Below are positions 52,622 to 62,024 of a stretch of DNA of 64,000 nucleotides, in pieces (the first letter of the stretch is position 1; each line of letters begins with the position of its first letter). This stretch comes from Parasphaerochaeta coccoides DSM 17374. Its GTDB lineage: Bacteria; Spirochaetota; Spirochaetia; Sphaerochaetales; Sphaerochaetaceae. The stretch is taken from the NCBI RefSeq assembly GCF_000208385.1, contig NC_015436.1, positions 1,116,001 through 1,180,000 on the forward strand, given 5' to 3'. Made by a program: the position numbers and the translations under genes. Under the pieces are notes generated by a model, which had not been told where the DNA came from, did no database searches, and worked only from the letters and a program-made list of their open reading frames with translations.

Positions 52622-54182
52622 GTCTTTCCTTCTTATGTCTTCCTGATATTTTTTCAGCATACAGAATCGCGGCGATGCCGGTCAACACAAGACTGACCGT
52701 GACGATACATGCTTCTGGCGTACAAAGCCAAGGGTGGGAATCAGTCCAGGCCGCGCCCCATCCGACGCAGGCATCCATCAGGCGGTATCCGGTCACAGCC
52801 AGCCACAGCGCACCCTGCCGCCAAGCAGTCCAGAAATGGATGAATGGCAGGTATCGCAGAAACGGAACCACAAGAAGAAGCAGTCCGCTGATTAAGGAAA
52901 CCAATGAAAAAACCGTGGCGGGAGGCGTGACCAACAGTCCGACAGGCGTCCACTTCCCTCCTATGTCCATCACGAAAGGTACTGAATAGACCATTGCGGC
53001 AAAGGATGAAGCAAGACTTGATGCAATGGTTTGGGGCATCAGTTTTCCCAAGCAGCGTCCCAAGACAGACGTTCCATGAAGCATGCCGATGACTGCCGCA
53101 AAACTCATCAGGCATCCTGTCGAGGACATCAGCTCAGGAGAAAAAACCATGAGGACGAACAGCGCGGCGCACAAGGCTTCACATCCTCCGCCGCCATCTG
53201 CCCTCCGAGGCCGGAACACTCCCCAGAAATACATGACGGCGGCACGAAGCAAGGAGGGAAACGGCCCTGCCAAACACAGGAATGCAGCAATGCACACGCT
53301 GGATGCAATGATCCCCGCGCATTTTCCACGAATCTTGAAGACACACCCATACGCCACGGCGCTAATCCATGCCAGATGGGAACCGGAAAGGGCAAGGACG
53401 TGAGCCACGCCACCTGCCGCGGCCTTTTCCTTCAAGTGGCGTGCGTCTTGTCCATCATTTTTTCCCAAGAGCATCATCCTACAGAGAGCCAGGGCATTCC
53501 TTTCGTCTTCATCTCCGCTTTTCGATGAGAGGCTGTCAGTCACTTTCTCCAGCAGGGTACGCCGGAGTTCACGCATCCTGCATATGGGTGGCGTAAGAAA
53601 CCCCGGAGACGGGGAAATGACCTGAAAACCATTGGACATGAAAACAGCACCATTTTCATCACGCCTTTCATCATGACCGGAGAACGTGCCGGACAGCACC
53701 ATGCGTGTACCTGCAAGGAGTGTTACAGTGTCTTCCACCAAGGCATTCATGTTCCCCTTGGCTCCCCCTTCCCCGCCATCCTTGGTTCCAGCGCGGGAAA
53801 GACTGAGCCTGAATAGTGTGCGTCCTGAATCAGTGATTGTGGAATCTGCAATGAGAACGCCGGTCACGGAAGCGATTTCTTCACGCAAGAAAGGTAGTTC
53901 AGGGTGGATGAATGTCGTGACTCGTGCGGCCAGAAGGATGGCCGAGCAGCCCAAGACGCAGAAAAGTTCAATGCTGCGGCATAATGGAGGGGAATAGAAA
54001 AAAGAGACGGCACGGCAGACTGAACAACTCACGCAGAGGAAGCCCAATATCATGGAACGGTAGCAGAGGATTTCATCAAACAATCCGATAGAGGCTATGA
54101 GCAGCCAGATTCCGAAAAGAACCACCTGATGGCGTACCAGCAGGAACACATATGCAGGAGATGTCCTTTTCTTTTTCTTCAT
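52482..54182 (-). CDS. ComEC/Rec2 family protein without the metallo-beta-lactamase domain
   Basis: A 566-aa polytopic membrane protein. It has a DUF4131-like N-terminal part with OB-like segments (~75-210) and the Competence domain from ~225: ALALCRMMLLGKNDG, then GVAHVLALSGSHLAWISAVAYG (~259-280), the ComEC core. At least eight hydrophobic segments follow. The C-terminal MBL nuclease domain found in B. subtilis ComEC is missing; the last 50 residues, which overlap rsmA, are hydrophilic and unrelated. ComEC forms the DNA import channel in transformation; no other competence gene is in the window, so competence is not shown. Confidence 0.83.
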   Translation of the reverse strand: MKKKKRTSPAYVFLLVRHQVVLFGIWLLIASIGLFDEILCYRSMILGFLCVSCSVCRAVSFFYSPPLCRSIELFCVLGCSAILLAARVTTFIHPELPFLREEIASVTGVLIADSTITDSGRTLFRLSLSRAGTKDGGEGGAKGNMNALVEDTVTLLAGTRMVLSGTFSGHDERRDENGAVFMSNGFQVISPSPGFLTPPICRMRELRRTLLEKVTDSLSSKSGDEDERNALALCRMMLLGKNDGQDARHLKEKAAAGGVAHVLALSGSHLAWISAVAYGCVFKIRGKCAGIIASSVCIAAFLCLAGPFPSLLRAAVMYFWGVFRPRRADGGGGCEALCAALFVLMVFSPELMSSTGCLMSFAAVIGMLHGTSVLGRCLGKLMPQTIASSLASSFAAMVYSVPFVMDIGGKWTPVGLLVTPPATVFSLVSLISGLLLLVVPFLRYLPFIHFWTAWRQGALWLAVTGYRLMDACVGWGAAWTDSHPWLCTPEACIVTVSLVLTGIAAILYAEKISGRHKKERHELEFRLRFPQCHQQSASGGILGNEQAVRTELPSAPGYQKADCRCP

Positions 54183-54287
54183 GGTACTTACAGGATGAAA
54201 AATTACCGTGGCGTTTCAGGGAGCAGAGAGAAATGTATCCCAAATCTGAACACAGCGGACAATACGAGCATTGCCGACAGAGAGCTT

Positions 54288-55073
54288 CTATTCCCTTGTT
54301 CGTGCCATACTATCAAGCGCACACATCAGCGACAACAGAGGTAAATCCAGTTGTTGATGAAGGGCGTCATGAACCAAAGCGGAAGACACCCGAATCATTT
54401 TCTTTTCCGTTGTCGCCGTCCGCACCTCAGACAGGCGGCGAGCCATGTTCTTGTCGTTGAGCAGTATCCACGACTCCAAGACTTCCCTGAACTCCTGTGC
54501 AAGTCCGGGGAGAGACGCATCTGGCTCCTTCAGGGAGCCGAAGCCGTCATGCCCGAATATACGGTCGCTGAGCGTCAAAGTATCCAGAGAGGCGGCTTCA
54601 TCCAGATAGTCTGTGACAGCGGCTATGAAGGAAGATTCCACGACATCGGCGGAAGATAACGCCTGCTTGAGACGCAGGCGTGTCTGTGTCAACTGGAGAG
54701 AACCGCTGTCCCGACGGGCAAGGTACCTCCACGTCAGGGCTGTCGCGGCTATCCCAATGAGAAGCTCATCAATGATGGGAAGTGGATCACGCAAGGCGAT
54801 GGACATGACAAAGTAAGCAACCAGGAAGACAACGGCGGAAATAAGCATCCTTGGGATATAACGCTTGTCGGCGACCCATGCCGACACATACCCGTCTACA
54901 TCCCGGTAAGCCGTCCGTAGACACTCATCCATGAATGAAGATGGAAAAATGCGGGATACGACAATCTCCATTCCCTCGTCCATGGCAGAGGGATTCATCT
55001 CCTTCCTGGCATGGAATGGGGACAGGACAAGAGGATTCCTGTTCCGCCTCTCAATGATGAACACATGCTTCAT
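54288..55073 (-). CDS. Hypothetical membrane protein with two TM segments
   Basis: I do not recognise a family. The 261 aa have a basic N-terminus, two hydrophobic segments (LISAVVFLVAYFVMSIAL ~79-96; LLIGIAATALTW ~105-116) and a cytoplasmic helical C-terminal half of about 140 residues (LRLKQALSSADVVESSF and others). It follows the phosphoglucomutase gene by 24 bases on the same strand and precedes comEC by about 105 bases, so it may share the transcript. There is no signal peptide and no enzymatic motif. Confidence 0.7.
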   Translation of the reverse strand: MKHVFIIERRNRNPLVLSPFHARKEMNPSAMDEGMEIVVSRIFPSSFMDECLRTAYRDVDGYVSAWVADKRYIPRMLISAVVFLVAYFVMSIALRDPLPIIDELLIGIAATALTWRYLARRDSGSLQLTQTRLRLKQALSSADVVESSFIAAVTDYLDEAASLDTLTLSDRIFGHDGFGSLKEPDASLPGLAQEFREVLESWILLNDKNMARRLSEVRTATTEKKMIRVSSALVHDALHQQLDLPLLSLMCALDSMARTRE

Positions 55074-55097
55074 TCGTCCCCTCCTTACGTATGTTCC

Positions 55098-56870
55098 TTA
55101 CGTATGTTCCTTGCCTATGCGCGCAACCAGACAATCAAATTGCTCCCGTGCGACCGACTCCGACATGTCATGATCGGCGGTATGGAACAGATAGTACTTG
55201 ATTTTTGGTTCCGTGCCACTCGGCCTGACGACCAGCTTCACTCCACCGGAAAGATAAAAAACCAAGACATCAGCCTTGGGCAGTCCCTGCACAGCACCGG
55301 AAGCATAATCGACGATTTCCTGGATAGTTGACCCTAGAAGAACATCTCCCGGCGTCTTTCCACGGAACTTTTCCATGATTTCCTGCATCTTCTGCTTGCC
55401 AGCGGAACCGGCGTAATCATTGCTGACCACCGCTTCAAAGCTGAATCCATACTCCCGATAAATCTCATGGAGTCTCTCGTACAGGGAAATGCCCCTCCGA
55501 GCATGGGCACACAGCATTTCGACGGCCACCACCGCAGTACTTACGGCGTCCTTGTCACGGACGAACGGAACGGTCAAGTACCCGTAACTTTCTTCCGCGC
55601 CGAAAAGGAAGAACCTTGCATCCCCCGCGCTCCCCTCCAGAACCGCCAGCTCTTCCGCGACATATTTGAACCCAGTCAGCACTTCACGGCAGACAATGCC
55701 CTGATCCTCGGCGATCCGGCGCACCACGTCCGTGGTGACGATGCTCTTGACCAACACAGGAGTCTTCCTGCCGCTTCCCGGAGGATATGCGGAAGGGACA
55801 TCGTCACGCCCTTTTGCCAAGGCACTATAACACCCCGCAAGATAATCAAACAAAAGAATGGCTATCTGATTGCCGTTAAGAAGCTCGTACCGGGATTTGT
55901 CAGGGGAAACGGGAACCGCAATCCCCAGGCGGTCGGCGTCAGGATCGGTGCCCAAGATGATGTCCGCTTTCCTCTCCTTGCCCAGCTTCAAAGCCATCTC
56001 CATCGCTTTCGCGCTCTCAGGGTTAGGCAACGCCACCGTGGGAAAGGCTCCGTCAGGTTTTTCTTGTTCGGGAACAACAATGGTCGTGACGCCCAGACGT
56101 TCCAAAAGATTCCGGACAGGGATGTTCCCCGAACCATGCAGGGGAGAATAGACGACAGTCACCGGAATGTCCCTCACGGCATCCGGACGGCGGATGGAAG
56201 CCAGGACAGCTTCATAATATGCATTGTCAACCGAAGCGGGAACCGATTCAAGTCGTCCTGATGCCCGCGCTTCCGTTTCTTCCATGTCAGGTATGTCAAG
56301 AACATCGACCTGAGTGATGATTTCCGCTATGGCTTTGTCATGGGGAGGCGTTACCTGTGCTCCGTCACTCCAATAGACCTTATAGCCATTGTAGGCGGCA
56401 GGATTATGGCTGGCGGTAATCACCACACCTGCAAGAGCTCCCAGATGCCGCACGGCAAAAGAGAGCAGCGGCACGGGATGGAGAGTGTCAAACAGATAGA
56501 CATGTACGCCCGACGCGGCCAGGGTCAGGGCTGCTTCCCTGGCGAACAGGTCGCTGTATCTGCGGCTGTCGTAAGCAATGACTATGGAAGGCGGATCAGC
56601 GTCAGGAGCCGTCATGGAGACCATGTAACGCCCCAAGGCGGCTGATACAGTCCTGACCACCAGCGGATTGATTCGGTTCGTGCCTCCGCCTATGATACCA
56701 CGGATTCCCGCTGTGCCGAAGGAGAGCGTCGTGTAGAAGCGTTCATGGAGTTCGTCCCATGACTGGGCGGCAAGAAGGTCATCTACTTCCTTCCTGAACA
56801 CAGGATGTTTCTCCGCGTCACGATAATTCTCAGCTTTTTTCTTCAACTCCCCGATATCATAGTCCGCCAT
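55098..56870 (-). CDS. Phosphoglucomutase/phosphomannomutase (PGM2-like)
   Basis: Interconverts hexose (or pentose) 1- and 6-phosphates, giving glucose-1-phosphate for glycogen and envelope sugars. The 590 aa have FGTAGIRG (~48-55), the phosphoserine loop TASHNPAAYNGYK (~155-167), metal loop GTDPDADRLG (~298-307), sugar loop GAEESYGYL (~416-424) and phosphate loop RPSGTEPKIKYY (~568-579). It fits the long PgcA/PGM2 type rather than E. coli Pgm. ATG 56870 overlaps the upstream HAD gene by 14 bases. All four catalytic loops are present. Confidence 0.92.
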   Translation of the reverse strand: MADYDIGELKKKAENYRDAEKHPVFRKEVDDLLAAQSWDELHERFYTTLSFGTAGIRGIIGGGTNRINPLVVRTVSAALGRYMVSMTAPDADPPSIVIAYDSRRYSDLFAREAALTLAASGVHVYLFDTLHPVPLLSFAVRHLGALAGVVITASHNPAAYNGYKVYWSDGAQVTPPHDKAIAEIITQVDVLDIPDMEETEARASGRLESVPASVDNAYYEAVLASIRRPDAVRDIPVTVVYSPLHGSGNIPVRNLLERLGVTTIVVPEQEKPDGAFPTVALPNPESAKAMEMALKLGKERKADIILGTDPDADRLGIAVPVSPDKSRYELLNGNQIAILLFDYLAGCYSALAKGRDDVPSAYPPGSGRKTPVLVKSIVTTDVVRRIAEDQGIVCREVLTGFKYVAEELAVLEGSAGDARFFLFGAEESYGYLTVPFVRDKDAVSTAVVAVEMLCAHARRGISLYERLHEIYREYGFSFEAVVSNDYAGSAGKQKMQEIMEKFRGKTPGDVLLGSTIQEIVDYASGAVQGLPKADVLVFYLSGGVKLVVRPSGTEPKIKYYLFHTADHDMSESVAREQFDCLVARIGKEHT

Positions 56871-57540
56871 ATATGGCCTCCTCAAGTTCTGTAATGGTAT
56901 CTGCCAAGCAGGATATTCCTGCCTCCTCCAACTGTTTCCGGCTTCGGAATCCCCATGATACAATCACGCTGCCCATGCCCGAAAAGCGGGAAGCAAACTG
57001 CCAGTCCACCTCGCTGTCACCGACATAACATACATCCGCCGGATCCAAACCGGACAGCGTGAAGAAATCATCAAGTGCCGACGGAGCGGGCTTCATGGGA
57101 CGGTCAAGCCTCTGCCCTCGGACAAAGGCAAATGAAACACGAGGGAACAAAGCGGCAATGATGTCAGCAACCAAGGAATCCGTCTTGTTGGACAGCACTC
57201 CCAAGACCACTCCGTCCCTTTGGAGTTTTTCCAGAAGTTCCAGGATTCCGGGATACGGGAAAGACCCATCATAAGGATGCCGACCATAGTAGTCCGACAG
57301 GACGGACAGACAAGAAGAAAACAGTTCGCCTCCCGTCTCCAATCCGCTGGATTCCATGGCGCCCCGCAACGCATTCGCAAGCCCTCTGCCAACCAACTGC
57401 TTCACCCTGTCGCTGTCCAACGGGACAGCACCGGCAGTCGCAAGTGCCGCATTGATGGCGGCAGTGATGTCAGGAATGGTATTGACCAGCGTACCATCAA
57501 GGTCAAAAATGACAGCGGGATACCGTACTATGTGATGCAT
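56857..57540 (-). CDS. HAD family phosphatase (phosphoglycolate phosphatase-like)
   Basis: A 227-aa HAD hydrolase. Motif I FDLDGTLVNT (~12-21), motif II LSNKTDS (~113-119), the Lys in KPAPSALDDF (~145) and motif III YVGDSEVDWQFA (~167-178) are all present, with a C1 helical cap. Such proteins are commonly annotated Gph, but family members also act on other sugar phosphates and pyrophosphate. It heads a unit with the phosphoglucomutase, so a sugar phosphate substrate is plausible. ATG 57540 gives the usual N-terminus. Confidence 0.85.
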   Translation of the reverse strand: MHHIVRYPAVIFDLDGTLVNTIPDITAAINAALATAGAVPLDSDRVKQLVGRGLANALRGAMESSGLETGGELFSSCLSVLSDYYGRHPYDGSFPYPGILELLEKLQRDGVVLGVLSNKTDSLVADIIAALFPRVSFAFVRGQRLDRPMKPAPSALDDFFTLSGLDPADVCYVGDSEVDWQFASRFSGMGSVIVSWGFRSRKQLEEAGISCLADTITELEEAIYGGL

Positions 57541-57743
57541 GTCTGAATTATCCCTTGTCGGAACCTGTAAAGTCAACCGAAACCATTCCAACCATTCCTA
57601 ATCTTTCCGGATTCCCACAGACAAAACCATGGCAGACCGGGGAAGATGGAACCGGAGGATGAACCGGAAAGGGAATCAGTCACGCAATCACTCGACACAA
57701 ACGTGTCTGCGGTATAGGCTATGTTATGCAGTAAGGAAACAGC

Positions 57744-59009
57744 ATGGAAAATATCACGACCATCATTGTAGACGAGGGCAAGGAAAAACTTCCCCTCAAG
57801 CATCACCCTTGGATTTTCAGCGGAGCCATCGCTTCCGTTTCAGATTTTACTCCTGAAGAAGGCCGGACGGGAACGACTGCCCAGGTTCGGACAGCGGATG
57901 GACATTTCATTGCCTGGGGTTGGTACGACCCCCAAGGCAGCATTCCTGTCCGCCTCTTGGAATGGAAGGAGTCCATACGTCCCGATGATGGATGGTGGGT
58001 GCAACGCCTACAGGCAGCCATCCTCCGGCGCAAGCATTTTTTTGTCCGGCCTGCGGACGGAAACCTGCCCCAGACTACTTCTGTGAGACTGGTTCACGGA
58101 GAAGCCGACATGCTCCCCGGAATCGTCATAGACATCCTCGGCTCGCTTGCCCGTGTAATCATCAGCGCCCGTGCGGGTTGGGATCACAGGGATGTGCTGA
58201 TTGGCGCAATTGAGAAGCTGCTTTCACCTTCCTTAATCATCATGAACACCGACGCTGCCTTTACCGCAGCGGAAAAGCTACCGGTCACCGAAGCATGGTA
58301 CAAAAATGGTGAACGGTATTATCCGGAAGGACGCCAGAAGAACATCCGTTTCAGGGAAAATGGATTCTTCTATGAAATAAATCCGGGAACGGGGCAGAAA
58401 AGTGGTTTCTACTGCGACCAGAGAGATAACCGCGCAGCTCTGGAAAAATGGTGCGTGGACGCCCGCGTTCTTGATGCTTTCTCCTATACAGGAGGCTTCA
58501 CTCTCCACGCTTTGGGAGCGGGAGCCAAGCACGTCCATGCCTTGGATTCATCCAGTCCCGCCCTCCGTCGTCTCCTTGCCAATGTCCATATCAACAGCGA
58601 TGCCGGTCGGTTGGACGCCACAGCCCGTGACAGGGTGACCATTGAGGAATGCAATGTCTTTGAAAAACTCCGGGACATCCCTGCAAACAGCTATGATGTA
58701 GTCATCCTGGATCCGCCCAAGCTGGCGCCGTCCAAGAGCCATGTGGAAGCCGCGCTGAAAGCCTACAAGGATATCAACCGCCTTGCCATGAACATAGTAA
58801 AGGACGGCGGCGTCATCTTCACGTTCTCCTGTTCAGGAGCCGTGGACAGGGAAACCTTCCGCACAACCCTTGCATGGGCCGCTGCGGACGCCAAGATCGA
58901 GGTGCAAATCCTCCAGGTTCTTGGACAAGCCGAGGATCATCCTGTGCGTATTTCCTTCCCGGAATCTGAGTACCTGAGTGGCTATGTCCTGCGGGTCATC
59001 AAGAACTAA
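57744..59009 (+). CDS. Class I SAM-dependent 23S rRNA methyltransferase (RlmI-like)
   Basis: A 421-aa protein of COG1092: an N-terminal PUA domain (HHPWIFSGAIA ~19-29), an EEHD-like middle part and a Rossmann methyltransferase. The SAM motif is VLDAFSYTGGFTLHALGAGAKHVHALD (~245-271), the catalytic motif VVILDPPKLAPSKSH (~318-332), and FSCSGAVD follows (~357). RlmI methylates C1962 of 23S rRNA; the exact target here is inferred. ATG 57744 follows a GGAAAC-type weak site. The 200-base divergent gap to the HAD gene holds no clear promoter. Confidence 0.87.
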   Translation: MENITTIIVDEGKEKLPLKHHPWIFSGAIASVSDFTPEEGRTGTTAQVRTADGHFIAWGWYDPQGSIPVRLLEWKESIRPDDGWWVQRLQAAILRRKHFFVRPADGNLPQTTSVRLVHGEADMLPGIVIDILGSLARVIISARAGWDHRDVLIGAIEKLLSPSLIIMNTDAAFTAAEKLPVTEAWYKNGERYYPEGRQKNIRFRENGFFYEINPGTGQKSGFYCDQRDNRAALEKWCVDARVLDAFSYTGGFTLHALGAGAKHVHALDSSSPALRRLLANVHINSDAGRLDATARDRVTIEECNVFEKLRDIPANSYDVVILDPPKLAPSKSHVEAALKAYKDINRLAMNIVKDGGVIFTFSCSGAVDRETFRTTLAWAAADAKIEVQILQVLGQAEDHPVRISFPESEYLSGYVLRVIKN

Positions 59010-59034
59010 CTGGCCAAAACTAGCTGGCCAAAAA

Positions 59035-59697
59035 CTAACTTGCAAGAGGCGTGGGCGTGGGAGTCGGCGTGTCGTCAGGATTGGAATTGTCAGGTCCTTG
59101 TTCGTCTAATGTGGCGGCAAGGATGAACCTGAGTTCATCCATGGCGGCAAGAACTGCTTCAGGAAGCAGAGTCACCCCGCCCGCACCTTCCAGGGAACGC
59201 ACCCGATAGGCATAATCCTGCATGACGGGAGCTCCAGCGGCTTCAAGGGCTGGAGCTTCTATTTCCTGCGGTGCGGTGGCATCTGCATTGAAACGGCATC
59301 TACGAAATTCCATGCCAGCTTTTCCTTTCGTCGCGCAGGCTGCGAACAGACGGCATACCAAGGGACGAACAGGATAGACGGTACAGTGATATGGCGTATC
59401 AGGATTATACAAAGGACATCCCCTATCCCCTGATTTCCATTCCTCCACTGCCTGAACCAGCCGTGAACGGGAGTTCAGGATAAGCCATGCGGCGACAAGA
59501 CGAGCCTCGGAGTAGGTGATGTCAGGCACGAACCGCTCGCAGCATGTCCCGCATCCCGATGGGCAGGAAATGGAAAATTTCGAGGTAAAATCCCTGCTTT
59601 CCGGCTCCAGCGCCTGATAAATCTCCTGCAATTCCGCTATCTGCCAGCCAACGAATGTCCCCTCGAAACGCGCGCATATCCCTGCAATGTCGTCCAT
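59035..59697 (-). CDS. YkgJ family cysteine cluster protein
   Basis: A 220-aa cytoplasmic protein with the zinc or iron-sulfur type cysteine pattern of UPF0153/YkgJ: CPSGCGTCCERF (~45-56), CPLYNP, CTVYPVRPLVCRLF (~105-118) and a late CRF. The function of the family is unproven. The last 25 residues are a Thr-Pro repeat (TPTPTPTP) of low complexity, unusual for the family. It is convergent with the methyltransferase gene, 25 bases away, and follows corA on the same strand by about 90 bases. Confidence 0.82.
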   Translation of the reverse strand: MDDIAGICARFEGTFVGWQIAELQEIYQALEPESRDFTSKFSISCPSGCGTCCERFVPDITYSEARLVAAWLILNSRSRLVQAVEEWKSGDRGCPLYNPDTPYHCTVYPVRPLVCRLFAACATKGKAGMEFRRCRFNADATAPQEIEAPALEAAGAPVMQDYAYRVRSLEGAGGVTLLPEAVLAAMDELRFILAATLDEQGPDNSNPDDTPTPTPTPLAS

Positions 59698-59787
59698 GAT
59701 CCTTCCGGAGCCTCCGACCTATGAAAATACACGAAAAAGGCTCGGCAGGAACAGGGGTTCTTGATTATTTTCTTGTCGTCTTGCCCG

Positions 59788-60813
59788 TTATTTTTTCACA
59801 CGGACTTTCGTTTTTTTCGTCCTGGCCAAGGAGTTTCCCCGCCTGAAATTCTCCCCCAGGCTGGCCTGCTGAACCAGACGCCTGTTGCGCCGGTCGCCCA
59901 GGAGCCATGCGCCAATCATGGCACTGAGTCCGCAACCGACCAGAAGCCATATCCACATCAACGAACCTTCCTGGAATGGCAAATCAACGTTCATCCCGAA
60001 GAAACTGGTGACGAAAGTCGGGAACATCAAGGAAATCGAGATGATTGTCAGCCTTTTCATGATGACGTTCATGTTGTTGGAGATGACCGATGCGAATGCG
60101 TCCATGGTACCGGTGAGTATGTTGGAATAGATATTGGCCATTTCAATAGCCTGCTTGTTATCCATGATGACATCATCAAGGAAATCCTGGTCGTCCTCCG
60201 TAGCAAGTTTGAAATATGAAAGCTTGGGAAGTTTTTCCAGCAGGGCGTCATTGCTTGTCAGGGCTGTGGTGAAATATACCAAGGACTTCTGAATCTGGAG
60301 CAGCTGGATAAGCTCATAGTTCTTGATGGACAGATGAAGGTTCTCCTCGACCAAGCTTTTTTGGCGGTTGAGAAATTTGAGCAGACGGATGTACACCATC
60401 GTCGCGCGGTTCATGATGCTGATTACAAAGCCTTCAATCGTCTGTATGGGATATTTGCGGAAACGATGCTTGGCCAAATCCTCCAAGACCACGCTGTCTC
60501 CCTGGCAGATGGTGATTACCATGTTGGGAAAAATGACGATGCCCAGAGGGATGGCATGTTGGTCGATGCCATCAATGCCTTCCGCGGATGCCGGCAGACG
60601 GACAATCAGGTAAATGAAGTCATCATCCTTCTCAATATGGGACTGTTCGTCCTCGTCCATGACGTCAGCGAGCAATTCGCTGGGAATGGCAAACTCCTCC
60701 TCAAGGCGTGCAATGTCATCCCTGTCCAAATCCCTGGCATCCACCCATGTATAGGGAGCTTCGGCGACATGATCGTCCATACGGCTTATGATATTCTTTC
60801 TAATCGTAATCAT
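59788..60813 (-). CDS. corA: CorA family divalent metal ion transporter
   Basis: A Mg2+ (or Co2+/Ni2+) channel of the inner membrane. The 341-aa protein has the large cytoplasmic N-terminal domain, a long stalk helix and two C-terminal membrane segments: LTIISISLMFPTFVTSFF ending in the selectivity motif GMN (~284-286), then MWIWLLVGCGLSAMIGAWLL. The basic tail RTKKTKVRVKK follows. ATG 60813 has GGAGG nine bases upstream. It is closest to the CorA-II/YfjQ type. A perfect dyad lies 55 bases upstream. Confidence 0.93.
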   Translation of the reverse strand: MITIRKNIISRMDDHVAEAPYTWVDARDLDRDDIARLEEEFAIPSELLADVMDEDEQSHIEKDDDFIYLIVRLPASAEGIDGIDQHAIPLGIVIFPNMVITICQGDSVVLEDLAKHRFRKYPIQTIEGFVISIMNRATMVYIRLLKFLNRQKSLVEENLHLSIKNYELIQLLQIQKSLVYFTTALTSNDALLEKLPKLSYFKLATEDDQDFLDDVIMDNKQAIEMANIYSNILTGTMDAFASVISNNMNVIMKRLTIISISLMFPTFVTSFFGMNVDLPFQEGSLMWIWLLVGCGLSAMIGAWLLGDRRNRRLVQQASLGENFRRGNSLARTKKTKVRVKK

Positions 60814-60867
60814 GGGGAATCCTCCGGTATATGCTGGTGGCACTATCCAGGAAACCCCACGGGATAT

Positions 60868-60885
60868 TATGTGTCAGGACACATA
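60868..60885 (-). promoter_or_regulatory. Perfect dyad upstream of corA
   Basis: TATGTGTC-AG-GACACATA, eight-base arms with a two-base centre, 55 bases before the corA ATG. The two-base centre is too tight for an RNA hairpin, so a DNA-binding dimer site is more likely. Confidence 0.5.
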
Positions 60886-61204
60886 GAATCCACTGGAAGC
60901 AGGACATGGACAGGCCAGAAATTTCTGAACAGGTAACGGCACGCTACTACTGCCATCATCAGGGACTGACATACTATACCTCCAGGAGAAAAATCTTCCA
61001 CGGCCTGCGGAAGGGACCAAAGGTCTGCTTAGGCAGTGTAGCATATCGGAAAGAGTATGAAAACACATTATGAGCCGTAGAATGGTCATTCTGATGCTTT
61101 CCTTGCGTACTTCCCTCTCTCATTTCCCGCATTGCTTGTATCACACTGTCCAATAGTGATATAACTGGACAAATTCCACGAACCCCTCCGGGTTCCATGG
61201 TGAA
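60886..61204. other. Gene-free stretch between corA and the HD protein gene
   Basis: No gene or RNA was recognised. TTGTAT near 61136 and GATATA near 61158 could be the HD gene promoter. The rest shows no strong repeat or hairpin. Confidence 0.3.
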
Positions 61205-61216
61205 GGAGGAATGTCC

Positions 61217-61774
61217 ATGTTCACCCGTGACCAAGCATTAGTTCTTTGGAAGAAATACAATGCCTCTGAATCATTGTTTCATCATGCCCTCACCGTTGAG
61301 GCCATCATGCGTTCTTTTGCTATGGAGCATGGCGATGACCCGGAGTACTGGGGACTTGTCGGCCTGCTCCATGACATCGATTGGGAGATGTTTCCGGAAA
61401 TCCATTGCAAGAAAGCTCCTGATATCCTGAAGGAGATTGGAGCGGACGATGCCTTCATCCATGCTGTCGTCAGCCACGGCTGGAACATTGTGACTGACGT
61501 GAAGCCGGAGCATTACATGGAAAAAGTCCTCTACACGATAGATGAACTGAGCGGACTCATTGTAGCGACTGCTCTGATGCGTCCTGAAAAATTGAACGGC
61601 ATGTCGGTGAAGTCTGTCAGGAAGAAATGGAAGACGCCATCTTTCGCCGCCGGGGTCAACCGGGACATCATCACGTCCGGCGCTGAACTTCTGGGCGAGG
61701 ATATCGACTCAATCATTGCCCGTTGCATCACCGCGTTACAGCCAAAGGCGGAGGAGCTGGGACTGGGGGCATGA
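61217..61774 (+). CDS. HD domain phosphohydrolase-like protein
   Basis: A 185-aa cytoplasmic protein of the HDIG type. His ligands are in LFHHALTVEAIM (~20-31), GLLHDIDWE (~49-57, with the HD pair) and AVVSHGWN (~86-93), followed by YTIDELSGL (Asp, ~112). This matches predicted small HD hydrolases commonly found as single genes in anaerobes; the substrate is unknown. ATG 61217 is preferred over 61211 because AGGAGG ends seven bases before it and only one base before the earlier ATG. Confidence 0.82.
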   Translation: MFTRDQALVLWKKYNASESLFHHALTVEAIMRSFAMEHGDDPEYWGLVGLLHDIDWEMFPEIHCKKAPDILKEIGADDAFIHAVVSHGWNIVTDVKPEHYMEKVLYTIDELSGLIVATALMRPEKLNGMSVKSVRKKWKTPSFAAGVNRDIITSGAELLGEDIDSIIARCITALQPKAEELGLGA

Positions 61775-61796
61775 ATGGGCGGTCTCCCTTTTTAGT

Positions 61797-61930
61797 TTCC
61801 CATTGTTTCCATTTTTTTGTGTATTGTACGTTTGAAACAGTATTCAGTAACAGCATTAACATCTTCAAGCGCAAAATAGTTAAGAAGTATTATATGTTTT
61901 CCTCGAAAAATCATATTTTTGGGTAATACC
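61797..61930 (+). repeat. Dispersed intergenic element, copy C
   Basis: ACGTTTGAAA at 61828 and GTATTATATG at 61887, again 59 bases apart, then 34 bases to GGGTAAT (61921), as in copy B. Homology to copy A extends past the element (ATCACCA, then the leader), so this copy and the gene scrap behind it are a duplicate of the 27.4-27.9 kb locus. Confidence 0.65.
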
Positions 61931-62024
61931 TCAACTGTCATCACCAAACTTACAGTGTCCTAACCATCAGCCCTGCATGGTCGATGGAACACATCATCTC
62001 CCAAAAGCAACGAGGAAAACAACA

